Source: Nocardioides_C sp963700955 (lineage in GTDB: Bacteria > Actinomycetota > Actinomycetes > Propionibacteriales > Nocardioidaceae). From it: a stretch of 64,000 nt of DNA. The stretch is from NCBI GenBank assembly GCA_963700955.1, contig CAVOZH010000011.1, positions 717,836-781,835 of the forward strand, written 5' to 3'. The notes under the pieces were generated by a model. It had not been told where the DNA came from, did not search any database, and was given only the letters and a program-made list of their open reading frames with translations. The translations under genes were made by a program, and so were the position numbers. Of this stretch, positions 47,410-56,052 are shown one piece after another; within the stretch, counting starts at the first letter, position 1, and each line of letters starts with the position of its first letter.

Positions 47410-47952
47410 TCAGCCGGACGGCTGTGGCGACTCCGCCGGCACGCAGACCTCCTGCGGCTGCTCGGCCTCCATCGTCAACGGGGCCTTGGCCAGCTTCTTG
47501 AAGGCGTTGCCGACGATGACGTCGACGCCGGGCCCGAGGTCCTCCTTGACGACGTGCACCCTCACCTCCCTGCCGAACTGGCGGGCGACGAGGCGGGCCT
47601 CGACGTCGTTCTCGATCGTCGTCCGCACCTCCACCATCTGCACCTTGATGTCGGAGGGGGCGTTGTCGGTGTCGCCGGCGATGAACTTGCGCTTGACGAG
47701 CGCGTCGAGGGTCTTGCCGGCCAGACCAGGCCGCGTGCCGCCGTTGTAGACGCTGACCGTGACCTGCCTGGAATGGACCTCCTCGCCCCCCTTGACCTGC
47801 TCCGTCGTGCACGTCGGTGTGGGGTTGCCCGAGGCCAGACCGCCGCCGGGCAGGTTGGCGAACATCTGCCGCCAGCCCCACACCGCGCCCATGACCAGCA
47901 GACCCACGAGGATCAGCAGGGTCAGCGCAGTGGTGAACTGGCGACGCTCCAT
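47410..47952 (-). CDS. LytR C-terminal domain protein
   Basis: A 180-aa protein with a short cytoplasmic N-terminus, one membrane helix (TALTLLILVGLLVMGAVWGW), and an extracellular LytR_C domain (VTVSVYNGGTRPGLAGKTLDALVKRKF). It lacks the LCP catalytic domain. Role in the wall is unknown. It is 3 bases from, and follows, the small VapB-like gene. Confidence 0.82.
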   Translation of the reverse strand: MERRQFTTALTLLILVGLLVMGAVWGWRQMFANLPGGGLASGNPTPTCTTEQVKGGEEVHSRQVTVSVYNGGTRPGLAGKTLDALVKRKFIAGDTDNAPSDIKVQMVEVRTTIENDVEARLVARQFGREVRVHVVKEDLGPGVDVIVGNAFKKLAKAPLTMEAEQPQEVCVPAESPQPSG

Positions 47953-47955
47953 CGG

Positions 47956-48264
47956 TCAGCCTTCCATCGAGTACACGCGGGCGTGCAGCGCCTGGCGCTG
48001 ATGCAGGGCGGCTCGGAGTGCGCGGTGCAGGCCGTCCTCGAGGTAGAGGTCGCCGCGCCACTCCACGACATGGGCGAACAGGTCGCCGAAGAACGTCGAG
48101 TCCTCGTCGAGGAGGGTGGCCAGCTGCAGGGTGTCCTTGGTGGTGACCAGCTCGTCGAGGCGGACCTGGCGAGGTGGGAGCGCAGCCCAGTCCCGCGGAG
48201 TGAGTCCGTGGTCGGGGTAAGGACGGTGGTCGCCCACACGCTTGAAGATCACAGCGGTCAGCAT
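47956..48264 (-). CDS. Conserved ~100-aa actinobacterial protein (often called VapB)
   Basis: 102 aa beginning MLTAVIFKRVGDHRPYPDHG, with TPRDWAALPPRQVRLDELVTTK and YLEDGLHRALRAALHQRQALHARVY. Automatic pipelines commonly label this a VapB antitoxin, but no PIN toxin is next to it and its partner is an LytR_C gene. I would treat it as unknown. Confidence 0.75.
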   Translation of the reverse strand: MLTAVIFKRVGDHRPYPDHGLTPRDWAALPPRQVRLDELVTTKDTLQLATLLDEDSTFFGDLFAHVVEWRGDLYLEDGLHRALRAALHQRQALHARVYSMEG

Positions 48265-48309
48265 AGTGACCACCCGTTGCAGGCACCCCGCGCTGGCTAG
48301 GCTGCCGCT

Positions 48310-49878
48310 GTGAGCAGCGACGACAGCGTCGGCGACGACAGCGCCATCACCCGAGCGGTCACCGCCGGGTACGACTTCCAGGGGCCCGTGCTCGAGCTCG
48401 GTGGCCTGATGCTCGACGCCGCCCGGGTCACGGGGACGCCGGTGCGGATCCCGCTGGGCATGCTCAACCGGCACGGGCTCGTCGCCGGTGCCACGGGCAC
48501 CGGGAAGACCAAGACCCTCCAGCTGCTCGCCGAACAGCTGTCCGCCCAGGGCGTCCCGGTCTTCGCCGCCGACATCAAGGGCGACCTGTCCGGTCTGGCG
48601 ATGCCCGGCGAGGGCGGGGAGAGGGTCACCTCACGGGCGCAGTCGCTGGGCCAGGCGTGGCAGGGCCGCGGCTTCCCGGTCGAGCTCTTCGCCATCGGCG
48701 GTGAGGGGACCGGCATCCCGTTGCGGGCAACCGTCTCGTCGTTCGGCCCCACCCTGCTCTCGAAGGTGCTCGAGCTCAACGACACCCAGGAGTCCTCGCT
48801 CGGGCTGGTGTTCCACTACGCCGACAAGGCGGGTCTGCCGCTGCTCGACCTCACGGACCTCCGGGCGGTCGTGCAGTTCCTTGTGTCCGACGAGGGCAAG
48901 GCAGACCTCAAGGGTCTCGGCGGCCTCTCGCCGTCGACCGCCGGAGTGATCCTGCGCGAGCTGATCGGCTTCTCCGACCAGGGAGCGGACGCGTTCTTCG
49001 GTGAGCCCGAGCTCGACACCACGGAGCTCCTGCGTACGGCCGAGGACGGCCGCGGCGTGATCTCGCTCGTGGAGCTGCCACGCCTCCAGGACCGCCCGGC
49101 GGTGTTCTCCACCTTCCTGATGTGGCTGCTCGCCGACCTCTTCGAGGACCTGCCCGAGGTGGGCGACGTCGACAAGCCGAAGCTCGTGTTCTTCTTCGAC
49201 GAGGCACACCTGCTGTTCAAGGATGCGTCCAAGGCGTTCCTCGACGCGATCGCCCAGACCGTCCGGCTGATCCGGTCCAAGGGCGTCGGGGTCTTCTTCG
49301 TCACGCAGAGCCCGACCGACGTACCCCACGACGTCCTGGCCCAGCTCGGCTCGCGCATCCAGCACCAGCTCCGCGCACACACGCCGAACGACGCCAAGGC
49401 GCTCAAGGCGACGGTGAACACCTACCCCACCTCCGGGTACGACGACCTCGGCGAGGTGATCACGTCGCTCGGGATCGGCGAGGCGGTGGTCACCGTGATG
49501 AACGAGCGGGGCGCCCCCGCCCCGGTCGCGTGGACCCTGCTGCGACCCCCGGAGTCACGGATGAGCCCCGCGGACCAGGCGGTCCTGGACGGCATCGTCG
49601 CCGGATCGCGGCTGCGCGAGAGGTACGCCGAGCGCCTCGACCGCGACTCCGCCCACGAGATGCTGGCCCGCAAGCTCGAGGCCGGCGCCGCCGCGAAGCA
49701 GCCGCCAGCGCCTGCTCCCGAGCAGAAGATCAGTTACCCGAAGAAGTCCGCGCCGACCCGCCAGGAGGAGGGCATGGTGCACGACATCCTGACCTCGCCC
49801 GTGGCCAAGGACTTCGCGCGCACCGCGGCCCGGGAGATCTTCCGGGGCGTGTTCGGGACCGCCCGGCGACGCCGCTGA
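48310..49878 (+). CDS. HerA-like ATPase (DUF853)
   Basis: A 522-aa HerA/FtsK-type ATPase with Walker A GATGTGKTKT, Walker B KLVFFFDEAHLLF and sensor VFFVTQSPTDVP. Ends with a charged tail and FARTAAREIFRGVFGTARRRR. No NurA gene is adjacent. GTG start; divergent from the VapB-like gene. Confidence 0.87.
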   Translation: MSSDDSVGDDSAITRAVTAGYDFQGPVLELGGLMLDAARVTGTPVRIPLGMLNRHGLVAGATGTGKTKTLQLLAEQLSAQGVPVFAADIKGDLSGLAMPGEGGERVTSRAQSLGQAWQGRGFPVELFAIGGEGTGIPLRATVSSFGPTLLSKVLELNDTQESSLGLVFHYADKAGLPLLDLTDLRAVVQFLVSDEGKADLKGLGGLSPSTAGVILRELIGFSDQGADAFFGEPELDTTELLRTAEDGRGVISLVELPRLQDRPAVFSTFLMWLLADLFEDLPEVGDVDKPKLVFFFDEAHLLFKDASKAFLDAIAQTVRLIRSKGVGVFFVTQSPTDVPHDVLAQLGSRIQHQLRAHTPNDAKALKATVNTYPTSGYDDLGEVITSLGIGEAVVTVMNERGAPAPVAWTLLRPPESRMSPADQAVLDGIVAGSRLRERYAERLDRDSAHEMLARKLEAGAAAKQPPAPAPEQKISYPKKSAPTRQEEGMVHDILTSPVAKDFARTAAREIFRGVFGTARRRR

Positions 49879-49901
49879 CCGGCCGTCGGGCCGAGCCGGG
49901 T

Positions 49902-50267
49902 TCAGAACCCCTTGCGTCCGACGGGGGCGCTGACGACGTAGGCGAGGCCCAGGCCCAGCGCGGCCAGCCGTGCTGTCTCGCCTCCCACCACGAGGAGTGC
50001 CGTGATCGTCGCACCGAAGAGCACGAGCTCGACTGCCAGTCGGGCCGGGTCGTCGAGCCGTTGTCGCGCTTGCGGCGCCACCCAGGCACCCCAGACGGTG
50101 GCGGCCAGCGCCGCGAGGACGAGGGCGAGGAGCATCGCCAGCGCGGGGTGGCCGCCGAGGATCTGCCAGCCGACGTACGCCAGGGACGCGAGGAGACCGA
50201 GCTCGGCGGCGAACCGGAGCGCGGCGAGAGGCACCCAGATGCCCGTGAGACTGCGGTGGGGCTCCAT
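49902..50267 (-). CDS. YrdB/DUF2568 membrane protein
   Basis: A 121-aa protein with four membrane helices and the YrdB pattern VPLAALRFAAELGLLASLAYVGW. Unknown function. It converges with the HerA-like gene. Confidence 0.75.
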   Translation of the reverse strand: MEPHRSLTGIWVPLAALRFAAELGLLASLAYVGWQILGGHPALAMLLALVLAALAATVWGAWVAPQARQRLDDPARLAVELVLFGATITALLVVGGETARLAALGLGLAYVVSAPVGRKGF

Positions 50268-50328
50268 GCGGTGATTGTGGCGCAGGCTGTTGACGGGGTG
50301 GGGTCCGCAGGCTAGTTTCCGCAGGAAC

Positions 50329-50342
50329 TAGAACGTGTTCCA
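50329..50342. promoter_or_regulatory. KstR-pattern palindrome
   Basis: TAGAACGTGTTCCA, a full match to TnnAACnnGTTnnA. It lies 12-25 bases upstream of the phosphotransferase ATG; TAGTTT at 50313-50318 could be the -10. It probably represses the three-gene operon. Confidence 0.55.
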
Positions 50343-50353
50343 GGAGGCCGCGC

Positions 50354-51490
50354 ATGGAGCGGGATGTCACCACCGAGGTCGAGCTGACCGTCTCCCAACG
50401 CAACATCGACCTGGTCGGCGCCAGGCTCGCCCCGTGGCTCGTCGACCGTCTCGGCGACGGGCCGCCGCCGCAGATCACCGGCCTGCGCAGACCCGAGGGC
50501 GGCGGCCTCTCCAGCGTCTCGCTGCTCTTCGACGCGACCTGGCCCGACGGCTCTCAGCCGCCCCGCACCCTGGTCGCCCGGATGCCACCCGAGGAGACGT
50601 CCTTCCCGGTCTTCCCCGCGTACGACTTCCGGCTCCAGTACGACGTGATGGCGGCCGTGCGCGAGCACAGCGACGTCCCGGTCCCCGCGCTCATCGGGCT
50701 CGACGAGACGGGGGAGGTGGCGGGCGAGCCGATGATCGTGATGGAGCGCGTGGCCGGCCTGGTGCCGACCGACAACCCGCCGTACGTCTTCGGTGGATGG
50801 CTCTTCGACGCCTCGGCCGAGCGCCGCCGCGAGGTGGAGGAGTCGAGTGTCGGCGTGCTCGCCTCGCTCCACGGCATCGGGCAGGTCGAGGAGCGCTTCC
50901 CCGGTCTTGCCCGGGCCGCGGGCGCCGACCCGCTGCGCAGCCATGTGGACGCCCAGCGCACCTACTACGAGTGGACCTGCGGCGACGGCCTCCGCATCCC
51001 GCTGATCGAGCGGGCCTTCGACTGGCTCGAGGAGCACTGGCCGCACGACCCGGGTCCTGCCGTGCTCAGCTGGGGTGACGCCCGGATCGGCAACATCCTC
51101 TACGACGGTGGACACCCTTCGGGGGTGCTCGACTGGGAGATGGCGGCGCTGGGTCCTCGCGAGCTCGACCTCGGCTGGTTCCTGTTCATGCACCGGTTCT
51201 TCCAGGACATCGCGGAGGTGTTCGAGCTTCCGGGGCTGCCCGGGTTCCTCGAGCGCGGGTCCGTCGTGTCGACGTACGAGCGCCTGACCGGCCACGAGGT
51301 CCGCAACCTCGACTGGTTCCTGGTGTACGCCGCGCTGCGGCACGCGGTCGTCATGGGCAGGATCAAGCGCCGGATGATCCACTTCGGCGAGGAGCAGCGC
51401 CCCGAGACGCCGGACGACTACGTCATGCACAAGGAGGGTCTCGAACGGCTCCTCGACGGCACCTACGTCTGGCCGGGGGCCACGGCATGA
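50354..51490 (+). CDS. APH-family phosphotransferase
   Basis: A 378-aa aminoglycoside-phosphotransferase-fold kinase. The catalytic loop is LSWGDARIGNIL (HGD replaced by WGD) and the metal loop GVLDWEMAALG. It resembles the kinase part of ACAD10-type proteins that phosphorylate hydroxyacyl-CoAs. First gene of a unit with the next two. Confidence 0.83.
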   Translation: MERDVTTEVELTVSQRNIDLVGARLAPWLVDRLGDGPPPQITGLRRPEGGGLSSVSLLFDATWPDGSQPPRTLVARMPPEETSFPVFPAYDFRLQYDVMAAVREHSDVPVPALIGLDETGEVAGEPMIVMERVAGLVPTDNPPYVFGGWLFDASAERRREVEESSVGVLASLHGIGQVEERFPGLARAAGADPLRSHVDAQRTYYEWTCGDGLRIPLIERAFDWLEEHWPHDPGPAVLSWGDARIGNILYDGGHPSGVLDWEMAALGPRELDLGWFLFMHRFFQDIAEVFELPGLPGFLERGSVVSTYERLTGHEVRNLDWFLVYAALRHAVVMGRIKRRMIHFGEEQRPETPDDYVMHKEGLERLLDGTYVWPGATA

Positions 51491-52593
51491 GGCCGGCCGA
51501 GCTCGACGAGTACCCCGTGCACCAGGCGCCTCTGTCGATGGCCCGGGTCGCCAGCAGCGACAAGAACTTCTACGACCGGTGCTACTTCAACGGCCACGAC
51601 CGCTCCGGTGAGGTCTTCTTCGTGACCGGAGCCGGTGTCTACCCCAACCTCGGGGTGGTCGACGCGTTCGCGACGGTGCGACGTCGTGACGAGCTCTACA
51701 CGGTCAGGGTCTCCGACGCGCTCGGGTCCCGAGGTCTCGGGCACGAGGTCGGCCCCTACCGGGTCGAGGTGGTCGAGCCGCTCCAGCAGGTGCGTGTCGT
51801 CTGCGACACTCCCGCCGAGGGAGTGGCTCTCGACCTGACCTGGAAGGGCTCCTTCCCGGCCACGATGGAACAGCGGCACCTTCTCCTGAGCGGGAACCGG
51901 CCGACCCTGGACGCCCAGCGGTTCGCGCAGCTCGGGTCGTGGAGCGGCACGCTCCATGTCGGTGGCGAGGACCTCCTCGTCGACCCCGAGACCTGGCTCG
52001 GGTCTCGTGACAGGTCGTGGGGGATCCGGCCGGTGGGCGACGCGGACCCGGCCGGACGGTCCGCCGAGGAGCCGCTGGAGGGGTTCTGGTGGATGTACGT
52101 CCCACTCCGCTTCGACGACTTCGCGCTGGTGGTGATCCTGCAGGAGAGCCCCGACGGGTACCGCACCCTCAACGACGCGCACCGGGTCTTCGCCGACGGG
52201 CGGGTGGAGCAGCTCGGCTGGCCGCGGGTGGAGATCGACTACCGCCCCGGGTCGCGCCACCCCGAACGGGCGCGGCTGCACCTGACCACGCCGACGGGCG
52301 AGCCGTTGCTGGTCGAGGTCGAGACGCTCACGTCCGTGCCGCTTCACGTCGGTTCCGGGTACGGCGGCGACCCGGACTGGACGCACGGGCAGTGGCGCGG
52401 AAGGGACTGGCTCTCCGCGGCGAAGTTCGACCTCACCGCTCCCGACGTCGTCGACCGTATCCCGTGGGGCGCCGTCGACCATGTCGCTCGCGCGACCTGC
52501 AACGGCGAGACCGGCTGGGGCATGTTCGAGCACGCCAGCATGGGCAGGCACGACCCGACGGGCTTCGCCGACTGGATGTCGGTGGCGCCTTGA
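51487..52593 (+). CDS. Unknown 368-aa protein, DUF7064/7065-like
   Basis: 368 aa without signal peptide, rich in beta-strands and Trp: EGFWWMYVPLRFDDFALVVILQESPDGY, TLVDP-like LVDPETWLGSRDRSWGIRPV, and a C-terminal GWGMFEHASMGRHDPTGF. It resembles the DUF7064/7065 lipocalin-like family near lipid and steroid genes. Coupled to the kinase by ATGA. Confidence 0.65.
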   Translation: MRPAELDEYPVHQAPLSMARVASSDKNFYDRCYFNGHDRSGEVFFVTGAGVYPNLGVVDAFATVRRRDELYTVRVSDALGSRGLGHEVGPYRVEVVEPLQQVRVVCDTPAEGVALDLTWKGSFPATMEQRHLLLSGNRPTLDAQRFAQLGSWSGTLHVGGEDLLVDPETWLGSRDRSWGIRPVGDADPAGRSAEEPLEGFWWMYVPLRFDDFALVVILQESPDGYRTLNDAHRVFADGRVEQLGWPRVEIDYRPGSRHPERARLHLTTPTGEPLLVEVETLTSVPLHVGSGYGGDPDWTHGQWRGRDWLSAAKFDLTAPDVVDRIPWGAVDHVARATCNGETGWGMFEHASMGRHDPTGFADWMSVAP

Positions 52594-52613
52594 ACACCGC
52601 CGGAAGGAACAGG

Positions 52614-53075
52614 ATGGACGCAGAGGCGCTGCTCGAGATCGAACGGATCAAGCAGCTCAAGTACCGCTACCTGCGGACCCTGGACCTGAAACGGTGGGAG
52701 GAGTTCGCGGAGGTCTTCGTGCCGCAGGCGACAGGGGAGTACGGCGAGGGCCTGACCTTCGCCTCGCGCGACGAGCTCGTCGGCTTCATGCGCGACTCGC
52801 TCGGGCCGCAGATGGTCACCCTGCACCAGTGCCACCACCCGGAGATCGTCGTGGACGGCGACCGCGCAACGGGCGTGTGGTACCTCGAGGACAAGGTGCT
52901 GATGCCCGAGCACCGGCTGGTGCTCGAGGGCGCCGCCTTCTACGAGGACCGGTACGTCCGCACCGAGGACGGCTGGCGGATCGAGCACACGGGCTACCGC
53001 CGGACCTACGAGGCGACGATGTCCCTGGACGACGTCCCGAGCTACAAGCTCAGGATCGGCCCGGCCTACGCATGA
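52614..53075 (+). CDS. SnoaL/NTF2-like protein
   Basis: A 153-aa cone-fold protein beginning MDAEALLEIERIKQLKYRYLRTLDLKRWEEF, the usual start of steroid-isomerase/SnoaL-like dehydratases, with TLHQCHHPEIVVDGDRATGVWYLED. Active site residues cannot be fixed. ATG after GGAAGG, 20 bases past the previous stop. Confidence 0.78.
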   Translation: MDAEALLEIERIKQLKYRYLRTLDLKRWEEFAEVFVPQATGEYGEGLTFASRDELVGFMRDSLGPQMVTLHQCHHPEIVVDGDRATGVWYLEDKVLMPEHRLVLEGAAFYEDRYVRTEDGWRIEHTGYRRTYEATMSLDDVPSYKLRIGPAYA

Positions 53076-53215
53076 GCCAGGCCCCAGCCCCGGCCGGGTA
53101 GGGGGACCGACCCGCGACCGCGAGAACGAGCAGCACACGTGCTCCGTCGCAGCTCCGCGGCGGGGCGTGTTCCAGGGGGTCGAGTTAGGCGGCGCGACGT
53201 GGCACGATCCGGCAG

Positions 53216-53656
<441 letters not shown>

Positions 53657-53670
53657 CTAGCGTGACCGCC

Positions 53671-54081
53671 ATGGACATCACGATTCACACGAGCTTCCTC
53701 CCGCACGACGACCCGGACGCATCCCTGGCCTTCTATCGCGACACCCTCGGCTTCGAGGTCCGCAACGACGTCGGAAGCGGCACGATGCGCTGGATCACGG
53801 TCGGCCCCGTCGACCAGCCCGACACGTCCATCCTCCTCGCGCCGCCGGCCGTCGACCCCGGGGTTACCGACGACGAGCGCCGCACCATCGTCGAGATGAT
53901 GGCCAAGGGCACCTACGGCTGGATCCTGCTGGCCACCAAGGACCTCGACGGCACCTTCGAGCGGCTGCAGGCCGGCGACGCCGAGGTCGTGCAGGAGCCG
54001 ACCGAGCAGCCGTACGGGGTCCGCGACTGCGCCTTCCGCGATCCTGCGGGCAACCTGGTCCGGATCCAGGAGGTGCGGTGA
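53671..54081 (+). CDS. VOC-family (glyoxalase-fold) protein
   Basis: A 136-aa vicinal-oxygen-chelate protein with DPDASLAFYRDTLGFEV and RDCAFRDPAGNLVRIQE. The metal-ligand Glu is at the C-terminus. Substrate unknown; the context with AraC resembles antibiotic or aldehyde response sets. A GTG three codons upstream is possible. Confidence 0.82.
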   Translation: MDITIHTSFLPHDDPDASLAFYRDTLGFEVRNDVGSGTMRWITVGPVDQPDTSILLAPPAVDPGVTDDERRTIVEMMAKGTYGWILLATKDLDGTFERLQAGDAEVVQEPTEQPYGVRDCAFRDPAGNLVRIQEVR

Positions 54082-54082
54082 G

Positions 54083-54712
54083 ATGGCTGCCATCAAGACC
54101 GTCACTCTCGAGGTGCCCGACCCCACGGCCGCCGACGCCTTCTACGCCGCCGCCTTCGAGCTCGGCACCCGGGTCGGCGTCCGCGCCGCGGCGGCACCGA
54201 CGACCGGCTTCCGCGGGTTCACGCTGTCGCTCGTGGTGTCCCAGCCCAGCACCGTTGACAGCCTCATCGATACCGCCCTCGACGGCGGGGCCACGACGCT
54301 GAAGCCGGCCAAGAAGGGGTTCTGGGGCTACGGCGGCGTCGTGCAGGCCCCGGACGGGGCGATCTGGAAGGTCGCCACGTCGTCGAAGAGGGACACCGGC
54401 CCGGCCACCCGGGAGGTCGACGACGTGGTTCTGCTGCTCGGCGTCGCGGATGTGAAGGCGAGCAAGCAGTTCTACGTCGACCGTGGCCTCGCGGTGGCGA
54501 AGAGCTTTGGCAGCAAGTACGTCGAGTTCGCCACTCCGGAGTCGCCCCTCAAGCTGGCGCTCTACAGCCGGCGCGCGGCGGCCAAGGACGCGGGCGTCTC
54601 GCCGGACGGCACCGGGTCGCACCGGATCGTCATCGGCGGCGACGCCGGGGCCTTCACTGACCCGGACGGGTTCGTGTGGGAGCCGGATCGGGCGAGCCGA
54701 GAGGACACGTGA
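54083..54712 (+). CDS. Two-domain VOC-family protein
   Basis: A 209-aa glyoxalase-like protein with two VOC modules (VTLEVPDPTAADAFYAAAFELG and VLLLGVADVKASKQFYVDRGLAVAKSFG). One base separates it from the previous stop, and GGAGG sits in the end of that gene. Substrate unknown. Confidence 0.82.
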   Translation: MAAIKTVTLEVPDPTAADAFYAAAFELGTRVGVRAAAAPTTGFRGFTLSLVVSQPSTVDSLIDTALDGGATTLKPAKKGFWGYGGVVQAPDGAIWKVATSSKRDTGPATREVDDVVLLLGVADVKASKQFYVDRGLAVAKSFGSKYVEFATPESPLKLALYSRRAAAKDAGVSPDGTGSHRIVIGGDAGAFTDPDGFVWEPDRASREDT

Positions 54713-54744
54713 TGCGGGGGCCGGCTCGTCCAGCAGGTTGATGC

Positions 54745-55434
54745 TCAACCAAGTCGGGCGTGAGGTGTTCCCTGGTCGATCAGGGTGAGTACGTCGGCCG
54801 TTGACCGAACGTCTCCGAAGGTGCGGTACACGACGTGAAGAGTGGCGTTGTGGTCCTGGTCGCGTGAGGCTGCACATGCGTCCGCCACGAGGATGACTCG
54901 GTAGTCGAGCGTTGAGGCGTCGCGAACCGTCGCCTCGACGCAGACGTTGGTGACCGTGCCGGTGACGATCAGGGTCGTGATCCCTCGCTCGGCAAGGAGA
55001 TCGTGCAACGGGCACTTCCCCGGGAAGAAGGCGCTCGGGGCGGTCTTCTCGACGACGACGTCGGCGCAGTCGACGTCCAGCTCCTTCCACAGCCGATCTC
55101 TTGGCGCGCCTCCGCCACCGGACTTCGCGAACATGTCGGCTACCCAGTCCCCGTAGAACTCCCGGGTGACGTCTGACGGAGCCTCATAGCCGGGGACGAC
55201 CCAGCAGACAGTCCCACCGTGGTCGCGAAGCTCGGCGGCGAGGCGGTTGACGTTCGGCACAATTCCTCGGCAGTAGGCGGACTCCTCGGCGAAGAACGGG
55301 ACGATGTCGACGACGACGAGCGCCGTTCGGCGTGGATCCAGCCACTCGTACGCATGGCGGCGGCCGCGCCTCGACTCCTGCCGCTGCGTCTCGCGAGGCT
55401 CGATGAACCACTGGTGGTGCGCCACGTCGGTCAT
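54745..55434 (-). CDS. Isochorismatase-like cysteine hydrolase
   Basis: A 229-aa isochorismatase-superfamily hydrolase. The triad is Asp43 (VVDIVPFF), Lys130 (EKTAPSAF) and Cys165 (VTNVCVE). Relatives are N-carbamoyl amidohydrolases, nicotinamidases and isochorismatases; substrate unknown. ATG at 55434. Confidence 0.85.
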   Translation of the reverse strand: MTDVAHHQWFIEPRETQRQESRRGRRHAYEWLDPRRTALVVVDIVPFFAEESAYCRGIVPNVNRLAAELRDHGGTVCWVVPGYEAPSDVTREFYGDWVADMFAKSGGGGAPRDRLWKELDVDCADVVVEKTAPSAFFPGKCPLHDLLAERGITTLIVTGTVTNVCVEATVRDASTLDYRVILVADACAASRDQDHNATLHVVYRTFGDVRSTADVLTLIDQGTPHARLG

Positions 55435-55668
55435 TCGTCCGTTCCTTCCGAGGATGCCTCGCCGACTGCGAGTATCAGTGATTGGGTAGCGGACCGCTTT
55501 GCGACAGGCCGAGGACGGCGCGCCGGCGCCGCCGCGAGGCCGTTGCGCTGGCGGAGCCTGCGCCTCGACACCCAGAGGCCGGCCGCGACGCTGCTCCTGG
55601 CCCTCGACGTGGGCTGAGGAACCGACGACTGAGAGTCAAGGGAGACCAGAACTGAGACCAAACGTGAA

Positions 55669-55703
55669 ACGCCGGCTCGGTCCGTGGTGGTCCGAGCCGG
55701 CGT
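55669..55703 (-). terminator. Terminator of tRNA-Ser(GGA)
   Basis: ACGCCGGCTCGG (55669-55680) pairs with 55692-55703 over an 11-base loop. On the minus strand it follows the tRNA 3' end by 17 bases and is followed by GTTTCACGTTT. Confidence 0.75.
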
Positions 55704-55722
55704 CTTGCCTGGTCAGGCGTGG

Positions 55723-55808
55723 CGGAGGATAGGGGATTCGAACCCCTGAGGGCTGTTAACCCAACCCGCTTTCCAAGCGAGCGCCATAGGCCACTAGGCG
55801 AATCCTCC
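55723..55808 (-). tRNA. serT: tRNA-Ser(GGA)
   Basis: An 86-nt class II tRNA. Acceptor GGAGGAT (55808-55802) pairs with ATCCTCC (55730-55724), discriminator G, and CCA is encoded at 55722-55720. Anticodon GGA is at 55774-55772. T-loop GGTTCGAATCC is normal, with a long variable arm. Confidence 0.95.
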
Positions 55809-55885
55809 GCGGGAGAGGTTACCGGTCGGCTGGCGGTGCGGGAAATCCGCCCGGGTTGGGTGGCTCGTGCCACCTGTCCTAGACT

Positions 55886-55982
55886 CTGGGGCAACCCCCC
55901 GTGCGGCGGCATCTCGCCCAACTCCCCCAGGGCCGGAAGGCAGCAAGGGCAAGTGAGCTCTGTCGGGTGCGCGGGGGGCCTT
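55886..55982 (+). ncRNA. ffs: Signal recognition particle RNA (4.5S)
   Basis: The SRP core CCAGGGCCGGAAGGCAGCAA is visible near 55927-55946. Flanking CCCCCCGTGC (from about 55895) and GCGCGGGGGG (to about 55980) form the long helix. It is followed by CCTTTTCG, a likely terminator. Ends are approximate. It precedes dnaX, as usual in actinobacteria. Confidence 0.9.
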
Positions 55983-56052
55983 TTCGTGCCCGTCGCCGGT
56001 TCGTGAGTGTCCGGCCTACCGGGTGTCGGTGCGGGTAGTTAGGGTTCAGGAC

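Noticed and set aside
56023..56052. Earlier dnaX start
   Set aside because: It would place codons over the likely -10 box and add residues (MSVRVVRVQD) not seen in DnaX families.
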